This document shows positions 24,066-32,942 of a stretch of 52,994 bases of DNA, one piece after another; positions within the stretch are counted from its first letter, which is position 1; each line of letters begins with the position of its first letter. The notes beneath the pieces were generated by a model, which had not been told where the DNA came from, searched no databases, and saw only the letters and a list, made by a program, of their open reading frames with translations. A program made the translations under genes and the position numbers. This DNA comes from Marinobacter sp. (lineage in GTDB: Bacteria > Pseudomonadota > Gammaproteobacteria > Pseudomonadales > Oleiphilaceae): positions 1 to 52,994 of the forward strand of contig JAIUMV010000026.1 of the NCBI GenBank assembly GCA_022565395.1. Direction: 5' to 3'.

Positions 24066-24950
24066 ATGGCAAAAGTAACCTTTATCGGCCTCGGCAATAT
24101 GGGCAGCCCTATGGCCAGTAACCTGCTCAAGGCCGGGCATGAGCTGACGGTGTTTGATCTTTCGGCCTCGGCAGTTGAGACCTTGGTGGCTCAGGGGGCG
24201 AAGACGGCGGCTGATGTGAATGCAGCGGCGCAGGGAGCGGCCTGTGTCATCACCATGTTGCCCGCAGGTCAGCATGTGGAGGCGGTGTATCTGGGTGAGC
24301 AGGGGCTGCTGCAGAGCCTGCCCGAGGGCACGCTGGTGATCGACTGTTCCACCACAGCACCGGAAACCGCCCGTAAGGTGGCGGAGGCGGCCGCCGCCTT
24401 GAGGCTGCGTTTTCTGGATGCGCCGGTGTCCGGTGGCGTGGGTGGCGCGACCGCGGGTACCCTGACCTTTATCTGTGGTGGTGAGGCTGAGGTGTTTGAA
24501 GCCGCGGAGCCGGTGCTCAAAGGCATGGGGGCCAAGCTGTTTCATGCCGGTCCACACGGTGCCGGGCAGGTGGCCAAAATCTGCAACAACATGATGCTGG
24601 CCATCCTGATGACCGGTACCTGCGAGGCTCTGGCGCTGGGGGTGAAAAATGGCCTGGACCCCGCTGTATTGTCGGAAATCATCAAACAGAGTTCGGGCGG
24701 CAACTGGGCCCTGAATGTCTACAACCCCTGGCCCGGGGTGATGGATGGTGTTCCAGCCTCCCGTGATTATCAGGGTGGTTTTCTGGTGGACCTGATGGCC
24801 AAGGACCTCGGCCTGGCCATGGACAATGCCAACCGCAATCACGCCCCGGTGCCCATGGGCAGCCTGGCCCGCAATCTCTATGAAGTTCACGCCCATCAGG
24901 GGCACGGCAAGCTGGATTTCTCCAGCATCCAGAAACTGTTCGTGGATTGA
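24066..24950 (+). CDS. mmsB: 3-hydroxyisobutyrate dehydrogenase
   Basis: This 294-residue NAD-dependent beta-hydroxyacid dehydrogenase opens with FIGLGNMGSPMASNLLKAGH (Rossmann motif). It has DAPVSGGVGGATAGTL near residue 120 (substrate binding) and GAGQVAKICNNMML near 168 with the catalytic Lys. It makes methylmalonate semialdehyde, the substrate of MmsA. AAGGA precedes the ATG. In Pseudomonas mmsB is close to mmsA; here four genes and repeat g separate them, so its transcription may depend on read-through of the repeat or on its own promoter. Confidence 0.95.
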   Translation: MAKVTFIGLGNMGSPMASNLLKAGHELTVFDLSASAVETLVAQGAKTAADVNAAAQGAACVITMLPAGQHVEAVYLGEQGLLQSLPEGTLVIDCSTTAPETARKVAEAAAALRLRFLDAPVSGGVGGATAGTLTFICGGEAEVFEAAEPVLKGMGAKLFHAGPHGAGQVAKICNNMMLAILMTGTCEALALGVKNGLDPAVLSEIIKQSSGGNWALNVYNPWPGVMDGVPASRDYQGGFLVDLMAKDLGLAMDNANRNHAPVPMGSLARNLYEVHAHQGHGKLDFSSIQKLFVD

Positions 24951-25044
24951 GTGTCCGATACCTTGGGCGCGACCTGTCTGAACAAATGACTTTCCGGGTG
25001 CGAGGGTGATCAGCCCGGGATTGACACGGCCCCAGCGGTAACTT

Positions 25045-25058
25045 TTTGACAGATGTCA
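25045..25058. promoter_or_regulatory. short palindrome upstream of the dCache chemoreceptor
   Basis: TGACAGATGTCA is a perfect 5+2+5 inverted repeat in the 241-base gap after mmsB. A possible -10 element (CATAAT) lies about 25 bases further on, but no well-spaced -35 is seen. No FliA-type site was found here, unlike the chemoreceptor at 10.3 kb. Confidence 0.3.
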
Positions 25059-25191
25059 CAAACTAGTGCGCAGGCATAATGTGACTACACTATCAGGATG
25101 AAAGCTTTTCCCTATGTCATGGCTTGGCGTGAATTGCCGGGCCACGGTTACCTGTTTGATGGTGGTGTTAGATGCAAGAGGTTATGGGCTT

Positions 25192-27126
25192 ATGAGTATT
25201 GATGTCACGGGGAAAATGCGTTTCGGGCCGCGCATGATGGTTATGATTTCGGCGGTGGTTCTGTTGGCGGTGGCGGCTGTTACCGCGGTGCTTTACGCCC
25301 AGTATCACCGAGCCCATACCCAGATGATCATCAATGATCTGGACGGCCGTGGTGAGCGGTATGCCCAGTCTTTCACCGACTGGTTGGTTGCCCGGCAGGA
25401 CGAAATGAAGTATCTGGCGACTCTGGAACCTGCCCGCCGTAGTAATCTCAATGACTTAAATCACCTGCTGCAGCAGATTGCTCAGGCACAAGGGTTCTAC
25501 GACACGATATTTGTTGTACAGCCGGACGGGCGAGGTCTGGTGGGGGTCAGTTACGAGAACGGACGTGCCCGTATCATGCCCCAAAGCGAAGCGAATGACT
25601 TCAATGTGCCTGACAGGGCCTGGTTCCGCACCGCCATCAGCGGGCAGGATGTGTTTTCCCAGCCAGTGGTGTCCCGTGCTACAGGGAACCTGGTCAGCAC
25701 CGTGGCTTCCCCGATTCGCCAGGACGGGCGTATTGTTGGCGTGATGCGAGGTGCAGTAACGCTGGACGGCCTCATTGCCCGTGTCCGGGAGTTGGCTGGC
25801 GATAGCGCTGCGGATATCTACATTATCAACCAGCAGGGCCAGGCCCTCACGCCCACCGCCTCGGTGCGCAATCCTGAGCAGGCGATAGATACCCAGGCCG
25901 CAGGGGATATTGCCGAAATGCGGGGTGGTGCTGGCGTTTATCGCAATGCCGCCGGGGTGGACGTGGTCGGCAGCTATACGCCCATTCCCATGCTGGGCTG
26001 GGGGCTTGTGCTGGAGCTGAACGCAGCGGAGGCGATGGCCCCGGTACGCGCTACCATGGGTGCCATGGCGCTGCTGGTGATTGTGATTCTGGCGGCTGCG
26101 GTGGGTATTGGTGCCCTCATTGTCCGCTCGGTTAGCCGGACCTTGGGGGGAGATCCTCAGTATGCAGCTGACCGGGTTGTCGATGTCGCCGGTGGCGATC
26201 TGACGGTAGCCATTGATTTGAAAGCGGGTGATCGGGACAGCCTGCTGGCCTCGATTAACGGCATGAGGAATAGCCTGCGCGACATGATTGGCAAGATCAG
26301 CCAGAACAGTGAAGCTCTGGCCGCCGCAGCCACTGAATTGAGCCAGATTGCTGCCGAAACCGACCGTGGGGTACAGGAGCAGACTACCCAGATTGACAGT
26401 GCTGCAGCGGCGATGAATGAGATGACGGCCACCGTTGAGGAAGTTTCCCGCAACGCCCAGTCAGTGGCAGACAGTGCTCTGCAGGCCAGCGAACGGGCCA
26501 GTGGCGGCATGGAGGTAGTCGCGCGCTCGTCCGCGTCCATGCAAAAGTTGTCTCAGGAAGTATCTGATGCGTCTGGTGTTATCGGCCAGCTGAAAACGGA
26601 TTGCGACACCATCGGAAACGTGCTGCAGGTGATTCGTGATGTCGCGGCACAGACCAACCTGCTGGCGCTCAACGCCTCCATTGAGGCGGCCAGGGCAGGA
26701 GAGAGTGGCCGGGGCTTTGCGGTGGTGGCGGATGAAGTGCGCAACCTCGCCCGGCGAACCGAACAGTCAACGGATGAAATCCAGAGTGCCATTGATCAGC
26801 TTCAAAACCGTGCAGAGAGCGCAGTGAGCGTCATGGAGAAAAGCGTTAGCCGGGCCCGGTCATCCCGTGACCTGGCATCCGAGGCTGAGCAGGCACTGAG
26901 CGAGATTGCGGACATGGTGGGTCAGATCAACGACATGATCCAGCAGGTAGCCAGTGCCACCGAAGAGCAAACCTCCGTGGCCCGGGAAATCAACGAGAAT
27001 ATTCACAACGTCAAGGAAGTGTCCGAGCAATCCGCCCATAACGTCAACCAGACCACCGAGGCTACGGACTCCCTGTCCCAGCTGGCCGAACAGCTACGGG
27101 ACGAAACGAGCCGGTTCCGGGTTTAG
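25192..27126 (+). CDS. methyl-accepting chemotaxis protein (dCache sensor)
   Basis: This 644-residue chemoreceptor has a membrane helix at about residues 15-37, a periplasmic double-Cache domain of about 250 residues (with [25 protein letters not shown] and the second module ending [13 protein letters not shown]), a second helix near 300-325, HAMP and the signalling domain. The tip is [20 protein letters not shown]. dCache domains bind small molecules such as amino acids. No CheR-binding pentapeptide is seen at the C terminus (SRFRV). ATG 25192 (MSIDVTGK) follows AGAGG; an in-frame ATG 78 bases upstream is less likely. Confidence 0.92.
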   Translation: MSIDVTGKMRFGPRMMVMISAVVLLAVAAVTAVLYAQYHRAHTQMIINDLDGRGERYAQSFTDWLVARQDEMKYLATLEPARRSNLNDLNHLLQQIAQAQGFYDTIFVVQPDGRGLVGVSYENGRARIMPQSEANDFNVPDRAWFRTAISGQDVFSQPVVSRATGNLVSTVASPIRQDGRIVGVMRGAVTLDGLIARVRELAGDSAADIYIINQQGQALTPTASVRNPEQAIDTQAAGDIAEMRGGAGVYRNAAGVDVVGSYTPIPMLGWGLVLELNAAEAMAPVRATMGAMALLVIVILAAAVGIGALIVRSVSRTLGGDPQYAADRVVDVAGGDLTVAIDLKAGDRDSLLASINGMRNSLRDMIGKISQNSEALAAAATELSQIAAETDRGVQEQTTQIDSAAAAMNEMTATVEEVSRNAQSVADSALQASERASGGMEVVARSSASMQKLSQEVSDASGVIGQLKTDCDTIGNVLQVIRDVAAQTNLLALNASIEAARAGESGRGFAVVADEVRNLARRTEQSTDEIQSAIDQLQNRAESAVSVMEKSVSRARSSRDLASEAEQALSEIADMVGQINDMIQQVASATEEQTSVAREINENIHNVKEVSEQSAHNVNQTTEATDSLSQLAEQLRDETSRFRV

Positions 27127-27139
27127 GCTTATAAGGTTA

Positions 27140-27318
27140 GCCGCGGAATCCGCGGAAGAACGCGGAAAAAGACACTGATTAGCCACGGACGGCACGGACC
27201 CTCACGGACAAAAACCTATCTTTTAATAAGTTACCAATCTCTTGTCCGTGTTTTCCGTGCCGTCCGTGGCTAAAGTCTTTAATTCTTTCTTTCCGCGTCC
27301 TTCCGCGGATTCCGCGGC
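27140..27318. repeat. nested inverted repeat, copy h
   Basis: Complete copy with outer arms gccgcggaatccgcggaag and cttccgcggattccgcggc. The inner arms are attagccacggacggcacgg and ccgtgccgtccgtggctaa. The change gacggc/gccgtc is present in both inner arms, a compensatory pair that keeps base pairing. It starts 13 bp after the chemoreceptor stop. Confidence 0.9.
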
Positions 27319-27401
27319 AAAAAACACTTGCGTCTGACTCCGCCCTTGAGTTACCTTCACGCTTCATGTTTTTTGACTGAATTCTGAGCGAATCTGATTT
27401 C

Positions 27402-27494
27402 ATGCTGAACAAAGCCGTTGTCGTCATCGTCAAACTAGTCCTGGTGGTCGTCGTACCAACCGGGGGCTTTTGCGTGGACGAGCGGATAAGTTAA
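27402..27494 (+). CDS. ilvL: ilvGM leader peptide (valine-rich attenuation peptide)
   Basis: This 30-codon open frame contains ten Val, three Leu and two Ile codons; residues 5-18 include AVVVIVKLVLVVVV. It ends with TAA at 27492-27494, 104 bases before ilvG, and is followed by a strong hairpin. This is the layout of branched-chain leader peptides such as IlvL and IvbL of enteric bacteria: ribosome stalling at Val codons when charged tRNA-Val is scarce would prevent terminator formation. The Shine-Dalgarno is weak (GAGCGA). The gene is far too short for routine gene calling. Identification rests on codon content and position. Confidence 0.8.
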   Translation: MLNKAVVVIVKLVLVVVVPTGGFCVDERIS

Positions 27495-27558
27495 CAGCAT
27501 CCAGAACGCACACCGAAACCCCCGGCACCGCAAGGTCCCGGGGGTTTCGCGTTTCTGG
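27460..27558 (+). promoter_or_regulatory. ilvGM attenuator: terminator hairpin and competing antiterminator segment
   Basis: CGAAACCCCCGG (27514-27525) and CCGGGGGTTTCG (27538-27549) form a perfect 12-bp stem. It is extended outside by CCAGAACGC (27501) pairing with GCGTTTCTGG (to 27558), with one bulge. CCGGGGG at 27460-27466, inside the leader reading frame just after the Val codons, can pair with CCCCCGG of the terminator's left arm and would act as antiterminator. There is no pure T-run after the stem (GCGTTTCTGG), so termination efficiency is uncertain. Confidence 0.65.
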
Positions 27559-27598
27559 GGCCGGGGAAAATCACAAGGCGCACCATAAGGACTGAACC

Positions 27599-29299
27599 AT
27601 GAACGCAGCACAGCACATACTTCACGCACTCCGGCAGCATCAGGTTGATACGGTGTTTGGCTACCCTGGTGGTTGCATCATGCCGCTTTACGACGCCCTG
27701 GCCATGGAGGACAGCGGTGTGCGTCATATTCTGTGCCGCCATGAACAGGCTTGCGCCCTGGCAGCCGATGGCTATGCCCGGGCCAGTGGCAAGCCCGGCG
27801 TTTGTATTGCCACCTCAGGCCCGGGCGCAACCAATCTGGTGACTGGGGTGGCCAATGCCCATCGGGATTCCATTCCCATGATTGTTATCACTGGCCAGGT
27901 GCCCAGCGCCCTGATCGGCACCGATGCTTTCCAGGAGACGGATATGCTGGGCATGACGCTGGGTATCGTGAAGCACAGTATGCTGGTGACCGATGCCAAT
28001 GAGATGCCGGCGGTGATGGCGGAGGCGTTTCATCTGGCGACCACGGGGCGTCCTGGTCCGGTCTGGATTGATATTCCCAAGGATGTCCTGCTGACGGAGG
28101 TTGATGTCCCCAGGACTTTTGACGCTCCGGCGCTGATGTCGCCACAGCAGGACATCGCCGAGCTGATGAGTATGTTGCGTGAAGCTGAGAGGCCTTTGCT
28201 GTACAGCGGTGGCGGCATTCGTCTGGCCAATGCCGAAACGGCATTCCGGGCACTGTGTGAGGCGGCGGCTATGCCGGGCGTGGTGACCCTGCAAGGCATC
28301 GGCAATCCGGGACTGAATAACCCGGATAATCTGGGCATGTTGGGTATGCATGGCTCCCGGGCCGCCAACCGGGCGGTGGAAAACTGTGATCTGCTGTTGG
28401 TCATAGGTGCCCGGCTGGATGACCGGGCCACCGGCAAGATTGCCACTTTTGCGCCCAAGGCCCGGATTATTCATATCGATGCGGATCATGCCGAGCTGGG
28501 TAAGCTCCGGCCCACAGATCTCACCATGACGGCTGATCTGCATTGCCTTCTGCCCGCCATAACCCAGGCGTTGCGGGAGCAGCCCCTGGCGATCGAACCC
28601 TGGCGCCAGCAGTGTCGTAACTGGCACACCACCCAGGGCTTTCAGGCGGCCATGAACCAGGCGGCGGAGGCGCCCATTACCGGCCCTGCGTTTATACGCC
28701 AGTTGGCACAACTGGCGCCGGCGGGGACTACCGTTGCCTGTGATGTTGGTCAGCACCAGATGTGGGTGGCTCAATACTACGAATTTGACCATCCCCGCCG
28801 CCACCTCACCAGCGGTGGGCTCGGCACCATGGGCTTTGGCCTGCCTGCGGCCATTGGCGCCCAGTTTGCCCGACCTGATCAGCCGGTTATCAACATCACG
28901 GGCGATGGCTCCTTCATGATGAACGTGCAGGAGCTGGCGACCATCAAACGCTACAGCTTGCCCCTGAAGATCATCATCATGGACAACCAGTGTCTGGGCA
29001 TGGTGCGCCAGCAGCAGGAGTTGTTCTATGACAATCGCGAAAGTGAGATTGAACTGAACGACAATCCGGACTTTCTCACCCTGGCCCGTGCCTTTGATAT
29101 ACCGGCCCTGTCCATTACCAGTGCCAACCAAATGCGCCGGGGTATTGAAACCATTCTGGCCTATGACGGGCCCATGCTGCTGCATGTGGCGATTCCGCGG
29201 CTGGATAACGTCTGGCCCATCGTGAAGCCCGGCGGCTCCAACAGCGACATGATAGAAGAACCCAAAACCAACACCCAAAGCAGGGAGTGTATCGCATGA
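27599..29299 (+). CDS. ilvG: acetolactate synthase large subunit
   Basis: This 566-residue thiamine-diphosphate enzyme condenses pyruvate, or pyruvate with 2-ketobutyrate, in valine, leucine and isoleucine synthesis. The catalytic Glu lies in CRHEQACALAADGYARA near residue 48. GAATNLVTGVANAHRDS follows, and the ThDP/Mg site is GDGSFMMNVQELATI near 438. IlvG rather than IlvB is chosen because the very short ilvM-type small subunit follows with an ATGA overlap. AAGG precedes ATG 27599. Regulation is probably by the upstream valine-rich attenuator. Confidence 0.92.
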   Translation: MNAAQHILHALRQHQVDTVFGYPGGCIMPLYDALAMEDSGVRHILCRHEQACALAADGYARASGKPGVCIATSGPGATNLVTGVANAHRDSIPMIVITGQVPSALIGTDAFQETDMLGMTLGIVKHSMLVTDANEMPAVMAEAFHLATTGRPGPVWIDIPKDVLLTEVDVPRTFDAPALMSPQQDIAELMSMLREAERPLLYSGGGIRLANAETAFRALCEAAAMPGVVTLQGIGNPGLNNPDNLGMLGMHGSRAANRAVENCDLLLVIGARLDDRATGKIATFAPKARIIHIDADHAELGKLRPTDLTMTADLHCLLPAITQALREQPLAIEPWRQQCRNWHTTQGFQAAMNQAAEAPITGPAFIRQLAQLAPAGTTVACDVGQHQMWVAQYYEFDHPRRHLTSGGLGTMGFGLPAAIGAQFARPDQPVINITGDGSFMMNVQELATIKRYSLPLKIIIMDNQCLGMVRQQQELFYDNRESEIELNDNPDFLTLARAFDIPALSITSANQMRRGIETILAYDGPMLLHVAIPRLDNVWPIVKPGGSNSDMIEEPKTNTQSRECIA

Positions 29300-29565
29300 C
29301 TGCGACAGGCAAGGCGCAAGCATACAGAGTTCAATGTCAGATGCAGGCAGAGCCTGCGGCCCTGGAGCGGTTGTGCCAGGTTATCCGGGTGCGGGGATTT
29401 GAGATTGAGGCCATGAGCATGGGGCGCGAGCAAAGTCGGCTGCTGATTGACCTGTCCCTGCGGGGTGAGCGGCCTTTGCCCATGCTGATGGCGCAGTTGG
29501 AGAAGCTGCATACGGTGCTGCATGTGGCAGAGCAGGCGGTGGGAATGAAGCAGCGCACGGCCTAG
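29296..29565 (+). CDS. ilvM: acetolactate synthase small subunit (ACT domain)
   Basis: This 89-residue single ACT-domain protein (YRVQCQMQAEPAALERLCQVIRVRG...) matches IlvM, the regulatory subunit that partners IlvG. The ATG overlaps the ilvG stop (ATGA), so the subunits are translationally coupled and made in proportion. An in-frame GTG nine bases upstream is an alternative start. It is shorter than IlvH/IlvN and lacks their C-terminal domain. Confidence 0.88.
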   Translation: MTATGKAQAYRVQCQMQAEPAALERLCQVIRVRGFEIEAMSMGREQSRLLIDLSLRGERPLPMLMAQLEKLHTVLHVAEQAVGMKQRTA

Positions 29566-29583
29566 CCCTTGGTTGCAGGGTGT

Positions 29584-29602
29584 CGCCCTTCGACAGGTTC
29601 AG
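29584..29602. repeat. short dispersed repeat, copy 1
   Basis: CGCCCTTCGACAGGTTCAG occurs here and again at 46295-46313, each time in the gap beside the 3' end of a gene. The core cttcgacaggttcag resembles a widespread intergenic repeat of proteobacteria. Confidence 0.55.
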
Positions 29603-29614
29603 TCCCCACAGCAC

Positions 29615-30142
29615 CTAGCGCAGTTGAACGCCTTCCCGGGCCAGTAGCGCGCGCTTGACCTCAGAGCCCCAGTAGTAGCCGCCAATACCGCCGCCCTTGG
29701 CCAGAATCCGGTGGCACGGTATCAGCAGGGTAATGGGGTTGGCGCCGCAGGCAGAGGCAACGGCACGCACGGCGCGGGGCCGGCCGACTTTGGCGGCCAG
29801 CTCGGAATAACTGCAGGTGTGCCCGGCAGGAATGGTGGCCAGGGATTGCCACACCTGTAGCTGGAACGGTGTGCCCCGCAGGTCAAGGGGCAGGTCGGGG
29901 CTCAGGTTGCCCGATTTCAGGCAGCCCAGAGCCTGTTGAAACACCGGGTCGTTGGGGCGGGGCTCAGGGGCCAGAGTGGCATTGGGGCAGCGCCTGGCCA
30001 GTTCACGCTGGAGTTCGTGCAGGTCATCTCCCAGCAACAGGATGCAAAGCCCCTTGTCGGAACGCGCCAGCATCAAGGGGTGGCTGTCCCACGTCAGCCT
30101 GGCCCATTGCAGGACCTCCGTTGTCTTTTTGTTCAGCGCCAT
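29615..30142 (-). CDS. ogt: methylated-DNA--protein-cysteine methyltransferase
   Basis: This 175-residue suicide DNA-repair protein removes O6-methylguanine adducts. The active-site Cys lies in LIPCHRILAKGGGIGGY near residue 147, and the DNA-binding helix carries the Arg finger in GRPRAVRAVASACGANP. The N-terminal domain is short, as in Ogt. Its start codon lies inside the end of the exonuclease gene (10-base overlap), so it is the third gene of a coupled operon. It is convergent with ilvM. Confidence 0.9.
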   Translation of the reverse strand: MALNKKTTEVLQWARLTWDSHPLMLARSDKGLCILLLGDDLHELQRELARRCPNATLAPEPRPNDPVFQQALGCLKSGNLSPDLPLDLRGTPFQLQVWQSLATIPAGHTCSYSELAAKVGRPRAVRAVASACGANPITLLIPCHRILAKGGGIGGYYWGSEVKRALLAREGVQLR

Positions 30143-30858
30143 AGTTTACCTACCGGGGTGTTGGCTGAGAAACGATGTTGCAGCTGTGCTTGCAGCAACT
30201 CTGCTGTGGCAATGGCATCAATAAGCGCATTATGCGCCTTGTAGGCGGGCAAGCCCAGCCGTTCCCGTGCTGCGCTAAGACGAATGGAAACAGGCTTGCG
30301 CCCCAGTAACCGGTCCATAAAGCCCGGTGGTTTCTGGCGGTGCAGGCGGGCTTCCAGATCCATGGTGTCTATCACAGGAAACTCAATACCCTCGCCGATG
30401 CGGGATAACAGGGCGCCATCCAGAAAAGGCCGTTCGATAGCCCGGTAGTGCACCACCACCAGTCGCCCCGCCAGTTGCTGCAGCAAATCATCGATAACCA
30501 GGTTGAGGTCCGGCGCGCTGGCAATATCACTGTGGGTAATGCCGTGTATGGTGACGGATTCCTCCTCCAGCGGCAGGCGTGGTTTGAGCACCCAATGGCG
30601 GGCCTGAGGCAGGCGGATGCGGTGGTAGCTAAACGGCACCAGTCCCATGCTGACAATGCCGTGCTGACTGGGGTCAAGTCCGGTGGTCTCGAAGTCCAGC
30701 GCCACCATGGGCACCTGTGAGATGGGTGTCTCCGGCGGGCGGCAGCCGGCGCGGTAAAAATCCCGCAGGCGCGGGTCCTGGCTGTGGTCTGCCAGCCAGG
30801 CCATGCGGTCTGGCCAGCGGGATGTGTCTTTGATGGGCCTGGTCTGTGGCATTGGCAT
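30133..30858 (-). CDS. DnaQ-like 3'-5' exonuclease (DEDDh family)
   Basis: This 241-residue protein has an exonuclease domain of the DNA polymerase III epsilon type. ExoI is VALDFETTGLDP with the catalytic Asp and Glu, ExoII is around VVHYRAIERPFLD, and ExoIII is KAHNALIDAIATAEL (HxxxD). The N-terminal ~50 residues are not conserved domain. Genes of this type are often found next to CBS/DUF294 proteins, as here. ATG 30858 begins one base after the stop of the upstream gene, so translation is tightly coupled; a second ATG lies six bases on. Substrate (nucleotide, RNA or DNA) is unknown. Confidence 0.87.
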   Translation of the reverse strand: MPMPQTRPIKDTSRWPDRMAWLADHSQDPRLRDFYRAGCRPPETPISQVPMVALDFETTGLDPSQHGIVSMGLVPFSYHRIRLPQARHWVLKPRLPLEEESVTIHGITHSDIASAPDLNLVIDDLLQQLAGRLVVVHYRAIERPFLDGALLSRIGEGIEFPVIDTMDLEARLHRQKPPGFMDRLLGRKPVSIRLSAARERLGLPAYKAHNALIDAIATAELLQAQLQHRFSANTPVGKLWR

Positions 30859-30859
30859 G

Positions 30860-32779
30860 TCAGGGGTTATGAATGGGGCGGACAGCAGCGGTACCGTAGC
30901 GGTGACGCAGGAACTTCTGGGCATTGCTCAGAATCTGGAAGGCATCCTTCAGGTTTCTGCGCTCAAACGCGGACAGCTGCTCCGGGTCAATATTGTTGCT
31001 GGGCTCCTTGCCTGCTTCGATAGCCTGGGCCTGATGGCGGATACGCACGATGGAAATGAACTCCAGGGCATCCTTCAGGTTGTTGGCCACCCCATCGGGT
31101 AGCAACTGGGTAGCGGCAACATCATTCAATCGCTCAAAGGAATTGGCAGCGCGGGAGCCTACCGCGAGTGCATGAACGCGGATCAGGTCTGACAGGGGCG
31201 CCGTGCCCCGGCGCTTGAGATTGATGGTTTTGCGGTGCTGGCCATCTTCCTCCAGCACAAAGGTGCGGAAAAAACCCAGCGGTGGCGTGCGGTTGAGGGC
31301 GTTGCGGGCCATGTGGGCGAGGAACCGGGCGTTCTTGCTGGCCTTGCTGGCAATCAGCTCTTTCAGGCTGGTGGTCAGGCTGGTTTCGCCGTAGATGCCG
31401 TCCAGGTCAAAGAAGATATTGCTGTGCAAGAGGGCCTCAGCCCGGGGCTTTTCAATCCAGTCGGTAAAATAGCCTTTCCAGACCGACAGGGGCTGCCGCC
31501 AGCGGGTATTCGTGGCCATGATATCCCCGGTGCAATAGGTGTAACCGCAGGCCGCCAAGCCATCGCTGACAAATTTGGCCAGCGCAAGGAAATAGGCGTC
31601 ATGGGCCTGAGGGTCGAAGCGGTCGTCGAGGATCATCGCGTTGTCCTGATCCGTGACGATGAGCTGTTCGTCCCGGGCCATGGAACCCAGCGCCAGGAAA
31701 CAGTACGGAACGGGCGGTGGCCCCAGTTGTTCCTCGCCCAGCTCCAGCAGCCGTTGGGTGAAACTGCGGCCGATCCCGGCCATAGCGCTGCCAACCATAT
31801 GGGAGTTGGCATCTTCATTGACCATGCGCACGAAGGTGGCTTTGACATCAGCGCTCAGGGCCTTGAGGCTGCGCACGTCATGTTTGCGGTGAATATTGCT
31901 GACCAGGAACAGGCTGCTCTGGGACTCATGCCGGATAATATCCGACAGCCCGATAACGCCCACGGGCTTGTGTTTGTGCAGCACGGGCAAATGATGAACA
32001 TTGTGCCGCAGCATGGTCAGCATGGCTTCAAAGATAAAGTCATCCGCTTCGCAAACGAAGAGCTCCGCCGACATGATCTCGTGTACCGGCGTGTCGGGTG
32101 ACAGGCCGGTGGCCAGCACGCGGGTACGCAAGTCCCGGTCGGTAATAATGCCTTGCACGATACTGTAATCAGGCCGCTGACGATTCTCGCCCCGCAGTCC
32201 GCCGTCTTCTGCGGGATCGGTCAGTACCAGTGAGGATACGCCCTGTTCGGTCATCAGCTCAGCGGCTTCGCGAATGCTGACGATAGACGGTGCGGTTACC
32301 GGCGGACGGGTGATCAGGGTGCGCACTTTGGCCGTCATCATGCGGTTGTCGCCCTGGGCCTGGGTCATGGCAGCCCGCAGTCGGGAGCGATCTTCCACTT
32401 CCACGAAGTCTGCAAAACTCTCGTGGTTTGACCAAAGCTTGCGGAACAGAGGTTCCGGCAGGCAGTAGATCAGGGTGTCTTCAATGGCTTTGGCTGGAAA
32501 GCGTACGCTTTTGTCCTGTAACAACCCGAACTGGCCAAAAATACCCCCTTCCTCAAGGCGGTTGTAGAGCTCGCCGGTACGCCGGTAAATCTCCACGGCG
32601 CCACTGCGAACGTAATAGAGGTCTTGGATGGGCTCGCCAAAGGCGAGTATCTGGCTGCCGGCCCGGAAATAGGCGATTTCCACATGCCCCGCGATGTCAT
32701 TGAGGGCGTCTTCTGGCAACTCATCAAACGGTGCGAACTGGCGCATGTGATCGCGAATCTCGATCAGCTCAACTTCCAT
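30860..32779 (-). CDS. cNMP-binding/CBS/DUF294 nucleotidyltransferase protein
   Basis: This 639-residue protein has an N-terminal cyclic-nucleotide-binding-like domain (about residues 15-115; EEGGIFGQFGLLQ). Two CBS domains follow (about 160-300; IITDRDLRTRVLA and HHLPVLHKHKPVGVIGLSDI). A DUF294 putative nucleotidyltransferase domain (LGSMARDEQLIVTDQDNAM, the GS...DxD pattern of GlnD-like enzymes) and the DUF294 C-terminal domain complete it. Family members are thought to sense adenine nucleotides and modify a partner, but no reaction is proven. It is the first gene of the operon with the exonuclease and ogt, and is divergent from the tetR-efflux operon. Confidence 0.87.
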   Translation of the reverse strand: MEVELIEIRDHMRQFAPFDELPEDALNDIAGHVEIAYFRAGSQILAFGEPIQDLYYVRSGAVEIYRRTGELYNRLEEGGIFGQFGLLQDKSVRFPAKAIEDTLIYCLPEPLFRKLWSNHESFADFVEVEDRSRLRAAMTQAQGDNRMMTAKVRTLITRPPVTAPSIVSIREAAELMTEQGVSSLVLTDPAEDGGLRGENRQRPDYSIVQGIITDRDLRTRVLATGLSPDTPVHEIMSAELFVCEADDFIFEAMLTMLRHNVHHLPVLHKHKPVGVIGLSDIIRHESQSSLFLVSNIHRKHDVRSLKALSADVKATFVRMVNEDANSHMVGSAMAGIGRSFTQRLLELGEEQLGPPPVPYCFLALGSMARDEQLIVTDQDNAMILDDRFDPQAHDAYFLALAKFVSDGLAACGYTYCTGDIMATNTRWRQPLSVWKGYFTDWIEKPRAEALLHSNIFFDLDGIYGETSLTTSLKELIASKASKNARFLAHMARNALNRTPPLGFFRTFVLEEDGQHRKTINLKRRGTAPLSDLIRVHALAVGSRAANSFERLNDVAATQLLPDGVANNLKDALEFISIVRIRHQAQAIEAGKEPSNNIDPEQLSAFERRNLKDAFQILSNAQKFLRHRYGTAAVRPIHNP

Positions 32780-32909
32780 GGGACATCCTGTTTTTCTCGT
32801 TTGCGGCTCGGGGGTTCAGTCATGTCTTGCTGTGTATAGTTGCCAGTGTAGCTTAATGTGCAGGGCTATAGGCCTTCAGGCTGCTTGTTTTCCTGCCCGA
32901 AGGGGACGA

Positions 32910-32938
32910 TTGCTTTTGTCTGGCCAACCGGCGATACT
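32910..32938 (+). promoter_or_regulatory. candidate promoter of the tetR-efflux operon
   Basis: TTGCTT (32910-32915), 17 bases and GATACT (32933-32938) form a plausible sigma-70 promoter. Transcription would start near 32945, inside the palindromic operator that follows, which is a good layout for TetR repression. Confidence 0.45.
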
Positions 32939-32942
32939 TTGC

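Noticed and set aside
24951-25191. TTGACA at about 25046 as a sigma-70 promoter with CATAAT
   Set aside because: The spacing is 23 bases, too long for a normal sigma-70 promoter, so only the palindrome is reported.
2336-27318. Repeats considered as a CRISPR array
   Set aside because: Copies are kilobases apart, are palindromic over 150-200 bp, have no regular spacers, and no cas genes are present.
27815-29323. Long open frame of about 500 codons antisense to ilvG
   Set aside because: It is a shadow of the ilvG coding sequence; its peptide is rich in His, Gln and Arg with no domain, and ilvG has all its active-site motifs.
31235-32101. Open frame of nearly 290 codons antisense to the CBS/DUF294 gene
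   Set aside because: It overlaps a protein with clear cNMP, CBS and nucleotidyltransferase motifs; the antisense peptide has no recognisable features.
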